Below are positions 62,943 through 64,000 of a DNA stretch of 64,000 bases, piece after piece. The position numbers were made by a program, and so were the translations under genes. How positions within the stretch are numbered: the stretch's first letter is position 1; each line of letters begins with the position of its first letter. The notes below the pieces were generated by a model that saw only the letters and a list, made by a program, of their open reading frames with translations, did not search any database and had not been told where the DNA came from. The stretch is from Phycisphaera sp. (GTDB taxonomy: Bacteria; Planctomycetota; Phycisphaerae; Phycisphaerales; UBA1924), in assembly GCA_025916675.1 (NCBI GenBank), contig CP098402.1, positions 3,529,205 to 3,593,204 of the forward strand, given 5' to 3'.

Positions 62943-64000
62943 CTAGCCGGCGTGATGCCCGTTGGTGTTTGGGGCCACCAGGCGTTTGCGCTCGGCTTCC
63001 TCCCACGGCAGCACCATGGCCATATGCAGCCGCTGGCCCATCTGCCGCCACCGGCTGGCGAGTAGCTCGCCCAGCTTGTTCTCGAGGGCCTGCACGGCCA
63101 CCAGCCGCTGGTCGGCCAGCTTTTCCATGGCCCGCCGCTCGCGGACGAGTTGCTCGACGCGGAGCTTGAGGTCGTTGTGCTCACCTTGCAGCGAACCGGC
63201 GACCTTGCGGGCACTGGACAGGTCAGCGTGCAACTTCCGCAGATCGACGCCCGCGTACTTCGCACGGAGTGCCGCGGCCTCACGCTCGGCCGCGTCGCGC
63301 TGCTTGGTGAGTTGCTCAATGTTCTGCTTGATTTCCTGCCGGACCGTTTGGGCGTCCTGCTTTGCCTGCCTGGTGTTTTCCTGGGATTCGGCCAGCAGCG
63401 CCTTCAGCTTTTCGACCTCGCCGGCGAGGTTCGACTTCTGCTGGTCGGCGTTGTCGGCGCGGCGCACGGCTTGAGCCAGCTCCTGGCGGGCGGACTGCAA
63501 GGCCTGCGTGTTCTGGCTGAGCTTTTGCGTCACCTCGCTGGCACGCCGCTGGGCCTCTTCGGCCTGCTTGTTCGCCTGGCCCGATTTCTGGACCGCCTGT
63601 TCCAGGCGATCCAGGCGTTGCATGACAGCGCTCTCGCTCATCGAATTCCTCCGAACCTCTTCGTCTCGTTCTTTCAGGGTGCGGCGCGCTACCGACAACT
63701 CAACACGATACTGCCGCGCGGCCTTGGCCGCGTCGCCAGCCAGCCCGACGAGCGCCGCCCGGCTCGGCTCGATCTGCCGCACCTCGGCACCCTCGACCCG
63801 CCCGGCCTCGAACCGATCAATCTGTGTCCGAACCGCACCCACCGGGATGTCCTGGATGCAATGCGAGCGTCGCTGCTCGCACCGCCAATCGCACGGCGAG
63901 CACGGCACCGCCAGCGTGATCGACACGCTGGGGCTGGCCAGCGGGCGAAAACGCGGCCACGTGCCGCCGCCAAACAGCGCGAACACCGGCTTGCCCAACG
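62943..64000 (-). CDS. GT9-family glycosyltransferase C-terminal part fused to a long coiled coil, cut by window edge
   Basis: The gene starts outside the window. The visible N-terminal part, KPVFALFGGGTWPRFRPLAS...LAVPCSPCDWRCEQRRSHCIQDIPVGAV, has the GT9/ADP-heptosyltransferase C-terminal pattern, with the Cys-x2-Cys...Cys arrangement. From about residue 90 a 240-residue coiled coil follows, rich in Gln, Lys, Ala and Glu (EEAQRRASEVTQKLSQNTQALQS...), ending with Trp/Pro-rich residues. The fusion suggests a glycosyltransferase tethered to a scaffold. Length and start unknown. Confidence 0.75.
   Translation of the reverse strand, partial: LGKPVFALFGGGTWPRFRPLASPSVSITLAVPCSPCDWRCEQRRSHCIQDIPVGAVRTQIDRFEAGRVEGAEVRQIEPSRAALVGLAGDAAKAARQYRVELSVARRTLKERDEEVRRNSMSESAVMQRLDRLEQAVQKSGQANKQAEEAQRRASEVTQKLSQNTQALQSARQELAQAVRRADNADQQKSNLAGEVEKLKALLAESQENTRQAKQDAQTVRQEIKQNIEQLTKQRDAAEREAAALRAKYAGVDLRKLHADLSSARKVAGSLQGEHNDLKLRVEQLVRERRAMEKLADQRLVAVQALENKLGELLASRWRQMGQRLHMAMVLPWEEAERKRLVAPNTNGHHAG

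Overview
The window looks like chromosomal DNA of a Planctomycetota bacterium, most likely Phycisphaerales. It is GC-rich and densely coded on both strands, has many GTG starts, and lacks long operons. It encodes typical planctomycete traits: a secreted protein ending in a Gly-Asp/Asn-rich dockerin-like module, several membrane proteins with a CxxCGY...CPECG zinc ribbon, a DUF1570-type HExxH/PDZ protein, and a TPR-sulfotransferase. The taxon is inferred from gene content, not from a marker-gene tree.

Layout. 1-3.7 kb: start of a fatty-acid desaturase, an RRM/Gly-rich RNA-binding protein, an adenylate-kinase-like protein, three small membrane proteins and a truncated globin. 3.7-11.4 kb: rsmA, a Cof-type HAD phosphatase, a GT4 glycosyltransferase, a low-GC orphan gene, thiC under a TPP riboswitch, DinB and rny. 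11.7-17 kb, minus strand: a PilZ-like protein, TgpA-type transglutaminase, DUF58 protein, lipoprotein and scpB. 17-25 kb: a queuosine-precursor transporter, a large exported M14 peptidase, a COG3014/YcfL/LpoB-like lipoprotein trio, a serine hydrolase and a UbiA-like protein. 25-34.5 kb: fumC, a transglutaminase-fold protein lacking the usual His, a flavin reductase, a lower-GC pair (SUKH-like plus orphan), a TlpA-like lipoprotein whose 5' end resembles the start of sucC, then sucC, an IMPase-family phosphatase, msrA and a FUN14 protein.

34.5-46.5 kb: a GAF protein, DUF2007, lipoproteins, a TPR/peptidase/PDZ protein with purN, a thioesterase, a second DinB, the rpsO-pnp locus with structured leader and strong terminator, a cold-shock gene with a long leader, an orphan histidine kinase and an ankyrin membrane protein. 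46.5-57.5 kb: kynA, citrate synthase, an unusual class-II-shaped tRNA-Cys, a polyprenyl synthase, a TPR-sulfotransferase, exported proteins, a Tat-exported gamma-glutamyltransferase and a PhoX-like/dockerin protein. 57.5-64 kb: tRNA-Ala, a zinc-ribbon protein, a thioredoxin and a surface-polysaccharide block (Wzm-like permease, giant GT2/GT4 protein, GT9-coiled-coil protein cut by the window edge).

Functional themes are RNA metabolism (RRM protein, RNase Y, PNPase, S15, RsmA, CSP), central carbon metabolism (FumC, SucC, citrate synthase, scattered rather than in one operon), envelope and surface biogenesis, and many exported or lipid-anchored proteins of unknown role. I see no prophage, insertion sequence, CRISPR array or clearly new multigene defence system. 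The most unusual items are the sucC-like 5' end in front of the TlpA-like gene, the tRNA-Cys with a long variable arm, the lipoprotein trio, the degenerate P-loop protein and the domain-fused glycosyltransferases.
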